Below, piece by piece: positions 35,639 to 44,568 of a stretch of 64,000 bases of DNA. Source of the DNA: Paenibacillus sp. MAEPY2 (GTDB lineage Bacteria; Bacillota; Bacilli; Paenibacillales; Paenibacillaceae); assembly GCF_000499205.1 (NCBI RefSeq), contig NZ_AWUK01000034.1:124001-188000 (forward strand), written 5' to 3'. Every line of letters starts with the position of its first letter. Position 1 is the stretch's first letter. Under the pieces are notes generated by a model that saw only the letters and a list, made by a program, of their open reading frames with translations, had not been told where the DNA came from and did not search any database. The position numbers were made by a program, and so were the translations under genes.

Positions 35639-35654
35639 ACTCTACATATAGTGT
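35639..35654 (+). promoter_or_regulatory. Downstream NrdR-like box
   Basis: ACTCTACATATAGTGT matches the NrdR consensus at 14 of 16 positions. It lies just after the predicted start of transcription, in phase (32 bp) with the first box, as is usual for NrdR site pairs. Confidence 0.75.
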
Positions 35655-35707
35655 TCAATGAATTTACATTATCCCTATACAATCTCATTTTTTAGGAGGA
35701 ATCTGTT

Positions 35708-37669
35708 ATGAACATGCTTGAGTATGCCTCTCCACCGGCGCCTGATCTGCTATCTGACCTGGGAAGACGAATTATCGGTGCAGAAGACGCTGATACGCTG
35801 AGGGAGAATGCCAATCTGAACGGAGACTCGTTCAGCGGCAAGATGAGCAGGCTCGGTTCGGAGACGGCCAAGTGGCATGCTCTGCGTCATGTGCTGCCAG
35901 ATGACCTTGCTCTAGCTGTGGAGAATGGTGATCTGTATGTACACGATCTGGATCAGTATGCCCTTGGAACGACCAACTGTATCTTCATCCCGTTTGACCG
36001 GTTGCTGGCCTCCGGCTTTAACACAGGCAACGGTTCGGTTCGTACACCACAGACGATCATGTCTGCCATGGCGCTGGTCGCCATAATTTTTCAATCCCAG
36101 CAGAACAGCCAGTATGGCGGCGTATCGGCCAATAAAATCGACTGGGATCTCGCACCTTATGTGAAGCGATCGTTCCGCAAGCATTACCGGAAAGCACAAC
36201 GGCTGTTTGGGGAAAATGACCGGATTGAGGATGAACAGCTACATCTGAATAGTGATGAAGCGAAGGAGAAATGTCCACGAGCCTTTGCCTTTGCCTGTGA
36301 AGAAACGGAACTGGAGACCGAACAGGCTGCGGAATCGCTAATCCATAATCTGAACACCATGAGCAGTCGTGCTGGCGGACAGATTCCGTTTACTTCGCTG
36401 AATTACGGACTGTGCACTTCAGCCGAAGGTCGGCTTGTCTCCCGGTCGCTGCTGCAAGCGACCATTCGTGGACTCGGTAACGGGGAAACGCCCGTGTTCC
36501 CACAGCATATTTTCCAGTGCAAACAAGGCATTAACCAATCTGAGGGAGATCCAAATTACGATCTGTTCCGGCTCGCTGTGACCTGTTCCTCCCGGCGTAT
36601 GTATCCGAATTTTGTCAATGTGGATGCTTCCTTCAACCTTCCCTATTATCGACCGGAAGATCCCGACACGATCATTGCCACAATGGGATGTCGTACACGC
36701 ACACTGGCTGATCGCTTCGGACGCAATCGTCAGAGCGGTAAAGGGAACTTGTCCTTTAACACCATCAATCTGGTCAAGCTCGGCATACGATATGGGATCT
36801 GCCAGGGAACAAGAGCCATCGCTGACCGGGCCGGCTTCTATATGGCTTTGGAATCCGTCATGCGCAATGCTACGAATGGACTGCTGCACCGTTATCGAAT
36901 TCAGACTAACCAGCCTGCCAAAGCATCGGACTTTATGATGCGGGAAGGGGTGTGGGAAGGTGGAGAACAATTGGCTCCGGATGAACCGGTGGCTGACCTG
37001 TTGAAGCATGGTACGTTATCCCTTGGTTTTATCGGGCTTGCTGAATGTATGACCGCCCTATATGGTCGTCACCATGGGCAAGACCTTCATGTACATCGAG
37101 AAGCCTTGAATATCATTCGTACGATGAGAGAGTTCTGCGACCGGATGAGTGAGTTGCATAACTTGAATATCACCTTATTCGCTACACCCGCCGAGGGCCT
37201 ATCCGGCAAATTCACCAAGCTTGATCGTGAGCGATACGGCAGCATCATGGGGGTCAACGACAGGGAATATTACACCAATTCATTTCACATTCCGGTCTAT
37301 CATACCCTTCCTGCCTATCGCAAAATTGAATTGGAAGCTCCTTTCCACAAGCTATGTAATGCCGGGGCAATCTCTTATGTCGAACTCGACGGGAATGTAC
37401 GGGCCAACACCACGGCTTTCCAACGAATCGTGCAATACGCGCTGGCCCAGGATATCGGTTATTTCTCCATTAATCACCCGATTGACCGTTGTCCGGCCTG
37501 TGGTTATGAAGGCGTAATCGGAGAGGTATGTCCCGGATGTGAAGCTCATGAAAATCAGGTGCATTTCCAGAGACTACGCCGGGTGACGGGATACCTGACC
37601 GGAGATTACAAAGTACGCTTCAATACGGCAAAGCAAGCTGAAGTACGGGATCGGGTGAAACATCAGTGA
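35708..37669 (+). CDS. nrdD: Anaerobic ribonucleoside-triphosphate reductase
   Basis: 653 residues. Oxygen-sensitive class III reductase converting NTPs to dNTPs. The glycyl-radical site RVTGYL is near the C-terminus (about 622-627), just after the zinc site CPACGYEG...CPGC; active-site cysteine segments such as PFTSLNYGLCTS are seen. The N-terminus starts directly in the catalytic domain, without the roughly 90-residue ATP-cone of many NrdD proteins. AGGAGGAATCTGTT precedes the ATG. It overlaps nrdG by 4 bases. Upstream Fnr and NrdR boxes suggest anaerobic induction and NrdR repression. Confidence 0.95.
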   Translation: MNMLEYASPPAPDLLSDLGRRIIGAEDADTLRENANLNGDSFSGKMSRLGSETAKWHALRHVLPDDLALAVENGDLYVHDLDQYALGTTNCIFIPFDRLLASGFNTGNGSVRTPQTIMSAMALVAIIFQSQQNSQYGGVSANKIDWDLAPYVKRSFRKHYRKAQRLFGENDRIEDEQLHLNSDEAKEKCPRAFAFACEETELETEQAAESLIHNLNTMSSRAGGQIPFTSLNYGLCTSAEGRLVSRSLLQATIRGLGNGETPVFPQHIFQCKQGINQSEGDPNYDLFRLAVTCSSRRMYPNFVNVDASFNLPYYRPEDPDTIIATMGCRTRTLADRFGRNRQSGKGNLSFNTINLVKLGIRYGICQGTRAIADRAGFYMALESVMRNATNGLLHRYRIQTNQPAKASDFMMREGVWEGGEQLAPDEPVADLLKHGTLSLGFIGLAECMTALYGRHHGQDLHVHREALNIIRTMREFCDRMSELHNLNITLFATPAEGLSGKFTKLDRERYGSIMGVNDREYYTNSFHIPVYHTLPAYRKIELEAPFHKLCNAGAISYVELDGNVRANTTAFQRIVQYALAQDIGYFSINHPIDRCPACGYEGVIGEVCPGCEAHENQVHFQRLRRVTGYLTGDYKVRFNTAKQAEVRDRVKHQ

Positions 37670-38175
37670 ATCTATATGGCTATATCGCCGAATCGGTGAA
37701 TGAGGGAACGGGCCTGCGGGCCGTGTTGTTCATTAGCGGATGCCGACATGCCTGTCCGGGCTGCTTCAGCCCGGACTCCTGGAGCTTCCGTGCGGGTGAA
37801 CCCTTCACGGAGGAACGGCAGCAGCAGATTTTGCAGGAAGTGACCGCGCATCCCTTGCTGGAAGGGGTTACGTTATGCGGAGGTGATCCTTTTTTCTCTG
37901 CCGCAGAGTGTGCATCTTGGGTTCAACAGCTTCGTGCGGTGCGGCCTGAACTGACGGTATGGGCCTATACGGGATTTGTATATGAGGAGCTTGTTGCCGA
38001 CCCTGTGCGAGCAGAACTATCCCGCCTATGCGACGTTATTATTGATGGACCTTATATTGCAGCTGAGCGTGATGTATCTCTTCCTTATCGCGGTAGTCGC
38101 AATCAGCGCATCATTGATGTAGCCGCAACGATGGCTTGCCAGACAATCGTTACTATGCAGATGGATGCATGGTAA
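37666..38175 (+). CDS. nrdG: Anaerobic reductase activating protein
   Basis: 169 residues. Radical-SAM activase that installs the glycyl radical on NrdD. The CxxxCxxC cluster motif is CRHACPGC (Cys26, 30, 33), and the SAM-binding LCGGDPF follows. Start is GTG at 37666, overlapping the nrdD stop (GTGA), so translation is coupled. Length is typical for NrdG. Confidence 0.95.
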   Translation: MNLYGYIAESVNEGTGLRAVLFISGCRHACPGCFSPDSWSFRAGEPFTEERQQQILQEVTAHPLLEGVTLCGGDPFFSAAECASWVQQLRAVRPELTVWAYTGFVYEELVADPVRAELSRLCDVIIDGPYIAAERDVSLPYRGSRNQRIIDVAATMACQTIVTMQMDAW

Positions 38176-38195
38176 CGATTTTTTTATTGGGTTGA

Positions 38196-38218
38196 ATCCA
38201 GCACAACATGTGCTGGAT
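38196..38218. terminator. Dyad after nrdG
   Basis: ATCCAGCAC-AACAT-GTGCTGGAT, a perfect 9-bp stem about 20 bases after the nrdG stop. No T-run follows directly on plus; on minus an interrupted T-run comes later. May be a weak or rho-assisted terminator. Confidence 0.45.
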
Positions 38219-38319
38219 ATGTAGTTCATTTTGAAGCTTCATTTTGAGGAGACAAATCTGTCACTAAACCAAGGTTTCATACGGTTCAATTTTATTTCCG
38301 ATCGGATTAGTAATATTTG

Positions 38320-38348
38320 TTGCAAGCTAGTAGGTTATCGTCTATGAT
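38320..38348 (+). promoter_or_regulatory. Putative promoter of the metE leader
   Basis: TTGCAA (38320-38325) and TATGAT (38343-38348) are 17 bases apart, about 100 bases before the riboswitch. A second candidate -10 (TATAAT at about 38391) lies closer. Which is used cannot be told. Confidence 0.4.
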
Positions 38349-38456
38349 TGGTAGCATACAAGCAAGTATACGACGATTGCATCATTATATAATCTATCAT
38401 CTATGCTTGGTCACCAATTTCATAGCCGGAGATGTGCACGCACATTTCTGCACACG

Positions 38457-38634
38457 GAAACAGGTGCCGACCGCGCTACAGGCGTGGTCAGGCTTAAAAG
38501 GGAAGCACGGTGTAAGTCCGTCGCGGTCCCGCCACTGTAAACGGGGAGTCTGTACATAAACAATCCACTGGTGTATCCACCGGGAAGGACATGTACAAGA
38601 CCATGATCCGTAAGCCAGGAGACCTGCCTGTTTC
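38457..38634 (+). ncRNA. Cobalamin riboswitch controlling metE
   Basis: The B12 box AAGCCAGGAGACCTGCC (38612-38628) is followed by the closing strand of P1: GAAACAGG (38457-38464) pairs with CCTGTTTC (38627-38634). The conserved core GCACGGTGTAAGTCC...CGGTCCCGCCACTGTAA is at about 38507-38540. This is the AdoCbl/MeCbl-type leader. With cobalamin bound, the downstream terminator should form and shut off the B12-independent enzyme. Confidence 0.95.
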
Positions 38635-38699
38635 GACAGCATCGCATGACCTACGGAAGATAGGGAGGTGTTAGAGCAACCGCTAAAATAACTTATAGC

Positions 38700-38789
38700 A
38701 GGTGTTCTTTCCCATTCTATCTTTGTTCACAGACGTCATTCATGATGCCTGTTTCTCAGGGTATGACATTGGAAGGAACGCCTTTTTTT
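38700..38789 (+). terminator. Riboswitch-controlled terminator before metE
   Basis: AGGTGTTCTTTCC (38700-38712) pairs, with G-U pairs, to GGAAGGAACGCCT (38771-38783), followed by TTTTTTT. The large loop holds further small hairpins. It ends about 80 bases before the metE start. Confidence 0.75.
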
Positions 38790-38867
38790 GATGCTTTCAA
38801 ATGAAATACACAACATAGCTTCAACCTGAATGATGAGTTCACCATTATAAATGAGGAGGAATTTTAC

Positions 38868-41216
38868 ATGTCGCAATCACAGCAACAACAGGCACAAGTT
38901 CTGACAGGCAACCTCGGTTACCCTCGCATCGGTGCGGGACGTGAATGGAAAAAAGCACTGGAGTCCTTCTGGGCTGGCCGAATCGATGAATCCACGCTTC
39001 ATCAGGAACTGACCACGCTTCGGTTGCAGGATCTGAAGAAACAGCAGGCACAGCAGCTCGATCTGATTCCTGTGGGCGACTTCTCCTACTATGATCATAT
39101 TCTCGACGTATCCGCAATGTTTGGCGTCGTTCCTGAGCGCTTCAACCATACTGGCGGACCGGTGTCCGTATCTACCTATTACGCCATGGCCCGGGGTAAT
39201 GACCAGGCAACAGCCTGTGAGATGACCAAGTGGCTGAACACCAACTATCACTACATCGTACCGGAGATTCATAATGATACTGCATTTGCTTTGCTTGAAA
39301 ATAAACCCCTTGCCGCCTACCGCGAAGCGAAGCAGGAGCTTGGGCTGGAAGGTAAACCGGTCGTTGTCGGTCCGTACTCGTATGTACGGTTCGCCAAAGG
39401 CTATGACGCGGAACGCTTCGCGGAGATTGTCACACGCCTCGTTCCGGTGTACGCCCAGCTTCTGGCCGAGCTTCAAGCCGAGGGCGTACAGTGGGTACAG
39501 ATCGACGAGCCTGCTCTGACGCTGGCTGTCTCTTCCGAAGATGAAGCCTTGCTGCAACAGGTGTATGCTGCCTTGGCACAAGCCGCACCGGAATTGAAGC
39601 TGCTGCTTCAGACGTACTTCGAATCGGTGGAAGCATATCCGATCGTGACAGCACTGCCTGTAGCCGGAATCGGCCTGGACCTGGTCCACGGCTATGAAGG
39701 CAATCTGGCCAGCCTGCGGGAGCATGGCTTCCCGCAGGATAAATGGTTGGGCGCCGGTGTCATCGACGGGCGCAATATCTGGCGCGCCGATCTCGCAGAG
39801 ACGGCGAAGCTGCTGGCGCAGGTGGCTGAATTCGCTGCCGAAGGCAAGCTGATCATTCAGCCTTCCTGCAGCCTGTTGCATGTACCGGTTACTGCCGCTC
39901 AGGAGAGCGCGCTTGATCCGGTACTGCGCAATGCCCTGGCCTTTGCCGACGAGAAGCTGGAGGAAATTGCGACGCTCGGCACGTTGTTGTCTGGCGGCGC
40001 GAAGCAGGCAGACCAAGCAGCGGCTGTGGCTGAAGCCACCCGCCACGCCCAGGCGAGCACCGAAGCGGTGCGCCTGCTGAGCGAGTCCGAGTCACGGACA
40101 CGCCTGAGTGGCGCTCCCGCAGGGGTGCACGCCGACGAGCAGCTGCTTCGCAGCGCGTCATTCCAGGAGCGGCGCGAATTGCAGCAGCAAAAATGGTCGC
40201 TCCCGCTGCTGCCAACGACAACGATTGGCAGCTTCCCTCAGACGGCGGAGGTGCGCAAGGCACGCGCCCTGTTCCGCAAAGGCGAATGGAATGCGGAGCA
40301 ATACGATGCCTATGTGCGTGAACAAATTCAGGAGTGGATTACCATTCAGGAGGAAATTGGTCTGGATGTGCTGGTACACGGTGAGTTCGAACGTACCGAT
40401 ATGGTCGAGTTTTTCGGTGAGAAGCTGACTGGATTCGCTTTTACCAAAAATGGCTGGGTACAGTCCTACGGCTCACGCTGTGTGAAACCACCTGTCATTT
40501 ACGGAGATGTGCTGTTCAATGAACCGATGACGGTGAAAGAAACGGCGTATGCCCAGACACTGACCAGCAAACCGGTAAAAGGCATGCTCACAGGTCCGGT
40601 AACGATTCTGAACTGGTCCTTTGTCCGCTCGGATATTCCGCGCAGCGAAGTGTCCTACCAGATTGCCCGTGCCATTCGGGACGAGGTTGAAGCGCTGGAG
40701 CAAGCAGGCATTGAGATGATTCAGGTTGATGAGCCCGCTCTGCGTGAAGGACTCCCACTCAAACGAAGCAAGTGGGATGAGTACCTGCAATGGGCCGTGG
40801 AATCCTTCCGTTTGGCAACAGCAACCGTGAAACCAACAACGCAGGTGCATACTCACATGTGCTACTGCGAGTTCGATGATATTATTGAAGCCATCAGCGA
40901 TCTGGATGCGGATGTGATCTCGATCGAGACATCCCGCAGCCATGGGGAACTGGTAGGCAGTTTTGAGCAAAATACGTATGATAAAGGCATCGGTCTCGGT
41001 GTATACGATATCCATAGTCCGCGTGTTCCAGGCAAGGACGAGATGTTGAATATGATCGAGCGCGCACTTCAAGTGCTGCCAGCCGATCTGTTCTGGGTGA
41101 ATCCTGACTGCGGATTGAAAACACGTGGTAAGGCCGAAGTCGTGGATGCATTGAGCATCATGGTAGACGCTGCTCGTACGGCAAGAGAACGGGTGACGGC
41201 TGACTCCTCAATCTAA
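38868..41216 (+). CDS. metE: Cobalamin-independent methionine synthase
   Basis: 782 residues. Transfers a methyl group from 5-methyltetrahydropteroyl-glutamate to homocysteine. Two homologous barrels: the N-terminal one starts NLGYPRIGAGREWKKALE, the C-terminal one starts at TTTIGSFPQT. Zinc ligands are the His and Cys of HTHMC (about 663 and 665), Glu near 687 and the Cys of PDCGLKTR (about 748). A Gln/Ala-rich linker (about 380-440) is coded by a locally GC-rich stretch. GAGGAGG precedes the ATG. Controlled by the cobalamin riboswitch. Confidence 0.97.
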   Translation: MSQSQQQQAQVLTGNLGYPRIGAGREWKKALESFWAGRIDESTLHQELTTLRLQDLKKQQAQQLDLIPVGDFSYYDHILDVSAMFGVVPERFNHTGGPVSVSTYYAMARGNDQATACEMTKWLNTNYHYIVPEIHNDTAFALLENKPLAAYREAKQELGLEGKPVVVGPYSYVRFAKGYDAERFAEIVTRLVPVYAQLLAELQAEGVQWVQIDEPALTLAVSSEDEALLQQVYAALAQAAPELKLLLQTYFESVEAYPIVTALPVAGIGLDLVHGYEGNLASLREHGFPQDKWLGAGVIDGRNIWRADLAETAKLLAQVAEFAAEGKLIIQPSCSLLHVPVTAAQESALDPVLRNALAFADEKLEEIATLGTLLSGGAKQADQAAAVAEATRHAQASTEAVRLLSESESRTRLSGAPAGVHADEQLLRSASFQERRELQQQKWSLPLLPTTTIGSFPQTAEVRKARALFRKGEWNAEQYDAYVREQIQEWITIQEEIGLDVLVHGEFERTDMVEFFGEKLTGFAFTKNGWVQSYGSRCVKPPVIYGDVLFNEPMTVKETAYAQTLTSKPVKGMLTGPVTILNWSFVRSDIPRSEVSYQIARAIRDEVEALEQAGIEMIQVDEPALREGLPLKRSKWDEYLQWAVESFRLATATVKPTTQVHTHMCYCEFDDIIEAISDLDADVISIETSRSHGELVGSFEQNTYDKGIGLGVYDIHSPRVPGKDEMLNMIERALQVLPADLFWVNPDCGLKTRGKAEVVDALSIMVDAARTARERVTADSSI

Positions 41217-41263
41217 ATTCGATATTTCGCCACTTAGGCTTTTGGAAAAAGTTGTTTTATTAA

Positions 41264-41315
41264 CAAAAGGGATGTCCCCTAGTCATGAAGATGACAAGGG
41301 GACATCCCTTTTTAG
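41264..41315. terminator. Bidirectional terminator between metE and GH3
   Basis: AAAGGGATGTCCCCT/AGGGGACATCCCTTTTT stem of about 15 bp. T-runs flank it on both strands, serving the convergent metE and GH3 genes. Confidence 0.9.
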
Positions 41316-41376
41316 CGTTTTTATTTAACGAACTGAGCACTTGCTATTAGAGCTGCAACTTCCATAGGCTGCAGGT

Positions 41377-44193
41377 TTAACGAATATTGAAATAGCTGAT
41401 ACGCACTCCTGCGGACAACACCAGATAAACATCCTGCTGACCTGATGCACCTTGGAGGTCTGCCTTAACCGTGGACCAATGCTGGGCCTCGCCCTGTGCC
41501 AGTTCCACGCGTCCTGCCAACGCACCGTCAGGTGCGCCCAGTCGAACTTCCAATACCGCATCTGCCTGTTCTGCGGATACACGAGCTTCAAGCGCTGCTG
41601 CACTGCCCAGATCTGCATCTTTGAAGGCAATCCATCCTTGTTCACCAATCACACGGACAGAAGTTCCGCCTTCTTTGCTTTCATCCAGATCCACACCAAA
41701 GTATGCATCGTAGTTCTCGGCGCGAGTAGCCACACCAAGGTTACGTGAAGGAATGATCTCTCCATCTACCGTCAGGTCAGCAACAAGCTGAATATCCGAA
41801 GACGATTTCCCTACCATAATGGAGTACGTGCCGCTTTCAACCACATAACAATCACGGGTTACATCCCAGATTGCCAGCTCCTGAACCGGTAACGTGAAGC
41901 TGACTTTCACTGTAGCTCCAGCTTCAATATGAAGACGACGGAAACCTTTTAACGTTTTGAGCGGACGCTTCACCCGGGACTGTCCGGCACGCACGTACAA
42001 TTGCACAACCTCATCACTGGCGATCATTCCTGTATTCGTCACATCCACAGTTACCGTAACTGTGCCTTCTGCTCCAGTTTGGAACGGATTCAACTCCAGA
42101 TTACTGTATTTAAACAATGCATACGTCAATCCATGTCCGAACGGATACAGTACATCCCCTTCAAAATACTGATACGTGCGTCCGGATTGAATGATATCGT
42201 AGTCTCTGATATCAGTCAGCTGATCTGCGGACTGCACCCACGTCATATTCAGGCGGCCTGCTGGCGCATAATCGCCATATAATACGTCAGCTACAGCGTT
42301 GCCCAGCTCTTGTCCTGCATGGGAGGTATACAATACAGCCGGGATGTTCTCCTGTACCCAGTTGGATGTGAACGGGTAACTTCCCACGATAACTACAACG
42401 GTATTCGGGTTCGCTGCATAAACAGCTTCAACCAGACGCTGCTGGGATTCTGCCAGATCCAGGCTTGGACGGTCGATCTCTTCTTTACCGTTCACAAGCG
42501 GATTGTTGCCGACAAATACAATCGCTGTCTCCGCTTCCTTCGCAGCTGCTACCGCTTCCTCTAATCCATTCACCACAATATCCTTCTTGAATGTTTCCGT
42601 AGCACCGAATGATTTCAACTCTTCGGATACGGCGAACACATCGTTTCCGCCATTGGGTGCCGTTACGGTTTTGCCGTTCCACGTGGTCAGTCCCACACTT
42701 CCGTCCTGTTGTGGCAACAGATGGAATACTTCCTTTACAAACCAGCCATATACTTCATCCGCTGTTGCCGTAACCGTCTCTTCATCCGTCGTCAGGTATT
42801 TGCCATTACTGTTCGCCTGCAGCGTGTAGCTGCCAAATCCCCAGTCACTCAGTGTAAATGTCTCGGCATCTCCTGAAGCAATGATGGATGATTTCTCGTC
42901 TTCAGCCAGTCCAACAACCTTGCCGCTTGCCACGGAAGTCAATGTAATACGGTCATTACCATCCTTGAACGTAACTTTGTCGCCGCCTACTTTGGAACTG
43001 ATCGCTTCAAACGGGGATACGCTATATGGCATGGTACCTGCATACCAGTCACGATAGACTGTTCCACCCAGTTGACCAATCACAGCCACTTTGCCGGATT
43101 TCGTTTTATCCAGCGGCAGTGTGCCTTGATCATTTTTAAGCAATACCACCTGTTCTCTCGCCGCTCTCAATGACAAAGCCTTCGCGTTCTCCGTCATCAT
43201 CGCTTCTTCACCAATCGAAGCATATGGATTGCCTTCAGCCGGATCAAATTCGCCCAAGCGGAAACGTACACGGAATGTGTTAAACAGTGCCAGATCAATG
43301 TCTTCCATGGTAAGTGTGCCTTGCTCCAGTCCTTCACGCAGCGCCTGCTTCGACAGATCCGCATCATCGGTAATGCTGTCAATGCCGGCTTTGACGGACT
43401 CTACTGTACCAGGGGTGTGGGAATCATAGTATTTATGATCGTTCTTGATGCCCATGACATCCCCTGCATCACTCACGATGAAGCCATCCATGCCCCATTC
43501 ACCCTTCACAATCTCGTTTACGAACGGATGCAACAATGCTGGCGTACCGTTAATAGAATTGTACGCGGTCATCATGGACTGCGCCCCACCCTCTTTAAAC
43601 GGTTTCTCGAACGCTTTCAGGTAATATTCTCGCATGTTGCGTGGATCAATGCTTGATGAACCACTACCGCGGTCCACTTCATTATTGTTTGCCAGGAAAT
43701 GCTTCAACGTGGCAACCGCCTTGTAATACTTCGGATGGTCGCCCTGAATTCCCTTAACCAGCGCCGTTGTCAGTTCAGCAGTCAGTTCCGGGTCTTCTCC
43801 ATAAGCCTCTTCGTTCCGACCCCAACGCGGATCACGCTCCATATCAACTGTAGGTGCCCACAGCGTCAGACCGTTCACGGCTGGATTGCGTTTGTAAAAT
43901 ACACGTGCCTCGTCTCCGATCACGGAGCCGATCTCTTTCATCAGGTCTGCATCCCACGTACACGCCAGCCCTACCGGCTGTGGGAAGGAAGTGGCTTCGC
44001 CCAGCCAAGCCAGACCGTGAGCTGCTTCTGTGCCGTGTTTGTAAGCTGCGATACCCAGGCGCTCTACTGCTGGTTGGTATTGCAGCATGGATTCGATTTT
44101 CTCATCTTCCGACAGGCGGGATACGAGGTCCTTTACACGTGTATCGAGTTCGAGCGTTGTATCCTGAAAAGGATATTTCGTTTGGTTAGTCAT
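41377..44193 (-). CDS. GH3 family beta-glycosidase with inserted and terminal sugar-binding modules
   Basis: 938 residues from the ATG at 44193, preceded by AAAGGAG. No signal peptide, so cytoplasmic. GH3 N-domain with nucleophile Asp in IVSDAGDV and the KHFLANNNE substrate loop; then C-domain (VIFVGNNPLVNGKEEIDRPSLDL). Between about 425 and 530 an insertion with NSNGKYLTTDEETVT-like repeats resembles a fascin/beta-trefoil module. After the C-domain come a fibronectin III-like domain and a CBM6-like C-terminus (about 845-938). Likely hydrolyses beta-oligosaccharides taken up by the cell; specificity unknown. Confidence 0.92.
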   Translation of the reverse strand: MTNQTKYPFQDTTLELDTRVKDLVSRLSEDEKIESMLQYQPAVERLGIAAYKHGTEAAHGLAWLGEATSFPQPVGLACTWDADLMKEIGSVIGDEARVFYKRNPAVNGLTLWAPTVDMERDPRWGRNEEAYGEDPELTAELTTALVKGIQGDHPKYYKAVATLKHFLANNNEVDRGSGSSSIDPRNMREYYLKAFEKPFKEGGAQSMMTAYNSINGTPALLHPFVNEIVKGEWGMDGFIVSDAGDVMGIKNDHKYYDSHTPGTVESVKAGIDSITDDADLSKQALREGLEQGTLTMEDIDLALFNTFRVRFRLGEFDPAEGNPYASIGEEAMMTENAKALSLRAAREQVVLLKNDQGTLPLDKTKSGKVAVIGQLGGTVYRDWYAGTMPYSVSPFEAISSKVGGDKVTFKDGNDRITLTSVASGKVVGLAEDEKSSIIASGDAETFTLSDWGFGSYTLQANSNGKYLTTDEETVTATADEVYGWFVKEVFHLLPQQDGSVGLTTWNGKTVTAPNGGNDVFAVSEELKSFGATETFKKDIVVNGLEEAVAAAKEAETAIVFVGNNPLVNGKEEIDRPSLDLAESQQRLVEAVYAANPNTVVVIVGSYPFTSNWVQENIPAVLYTSHAGQELGNAVADVLYGDYAPAGRLNMTWVQSADQLTDIRDYDIIQSGRTYQYFEGDVLYPFGHGLTYALFKYSNLELNPFQTGAEGTVTVTVDVTNTGMIASDEVVQLYVRAGQSRVKRPLKTLKGFRRLHIEAGATVKVSFTLPVQELAIWDVTRDCYVVESGTYSIMVGKSSSDIQLVADLTVDGEIIPSRNLGVATRAENYDAYFGVDLDESKEGGTSVRVIGEQGWIAFKDADLGSAAALEARVSAEQADAVLEVRLGAPDGALAGRVELAQGEAQHWSTVKADLQGASGQQDVYLVLSAGVRISYFNIR

Positions 44194-44568
44194 GATATGG
44201 AATCTCCTTTGGGCTTTCAATGGTTTATTTAAAATGATAGCGAATACATTAACACGGCATAATTATGATGTGATTTTAATATATCCGACCTCATGAATCG
44301 AAGATTTAACCTTATAAAACAAGCATTTATTAGTCGGATGTTAACTCTTCTCTCCATTTACTAAAACGATTTCGGTAAACCTATCATATAGCATGTTTAG
44401 CAAAAAAAACAGGGGGCTTGCATAGGAAAATGTGAATTTCCCTCAGGAAAGTATGGGGTCAATCGTTTCATTCTGGCACAGTATGGTAATCATGGATAAG
44501 AGTAAAGTTTTGACGTATTTATGAGCTGAGCATAAGCCCTAATGAACAAGATATAAGGAGGAAATCGA
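44194..44568. other. Divergent intergenic region upstream of GH3 and FAD-Rieske genes
   Basis: No gene is seen in 375 bases. At 44361-44380, CTAAAACGATTTCGGTAAAC contains the CG-centred, A/T-armed look of LacI-family operators and could regulate the GH3 gene. A weak plus promoter (TTGACG at 44510) may serve the oxidoreductase. Confidence 0.3.

Noticed and set aside
38317..38647. Frames of 75-81 residues before metE
   Set aside because: They cover the cobalamin riboswitch, whose RNA features explain the sequence.
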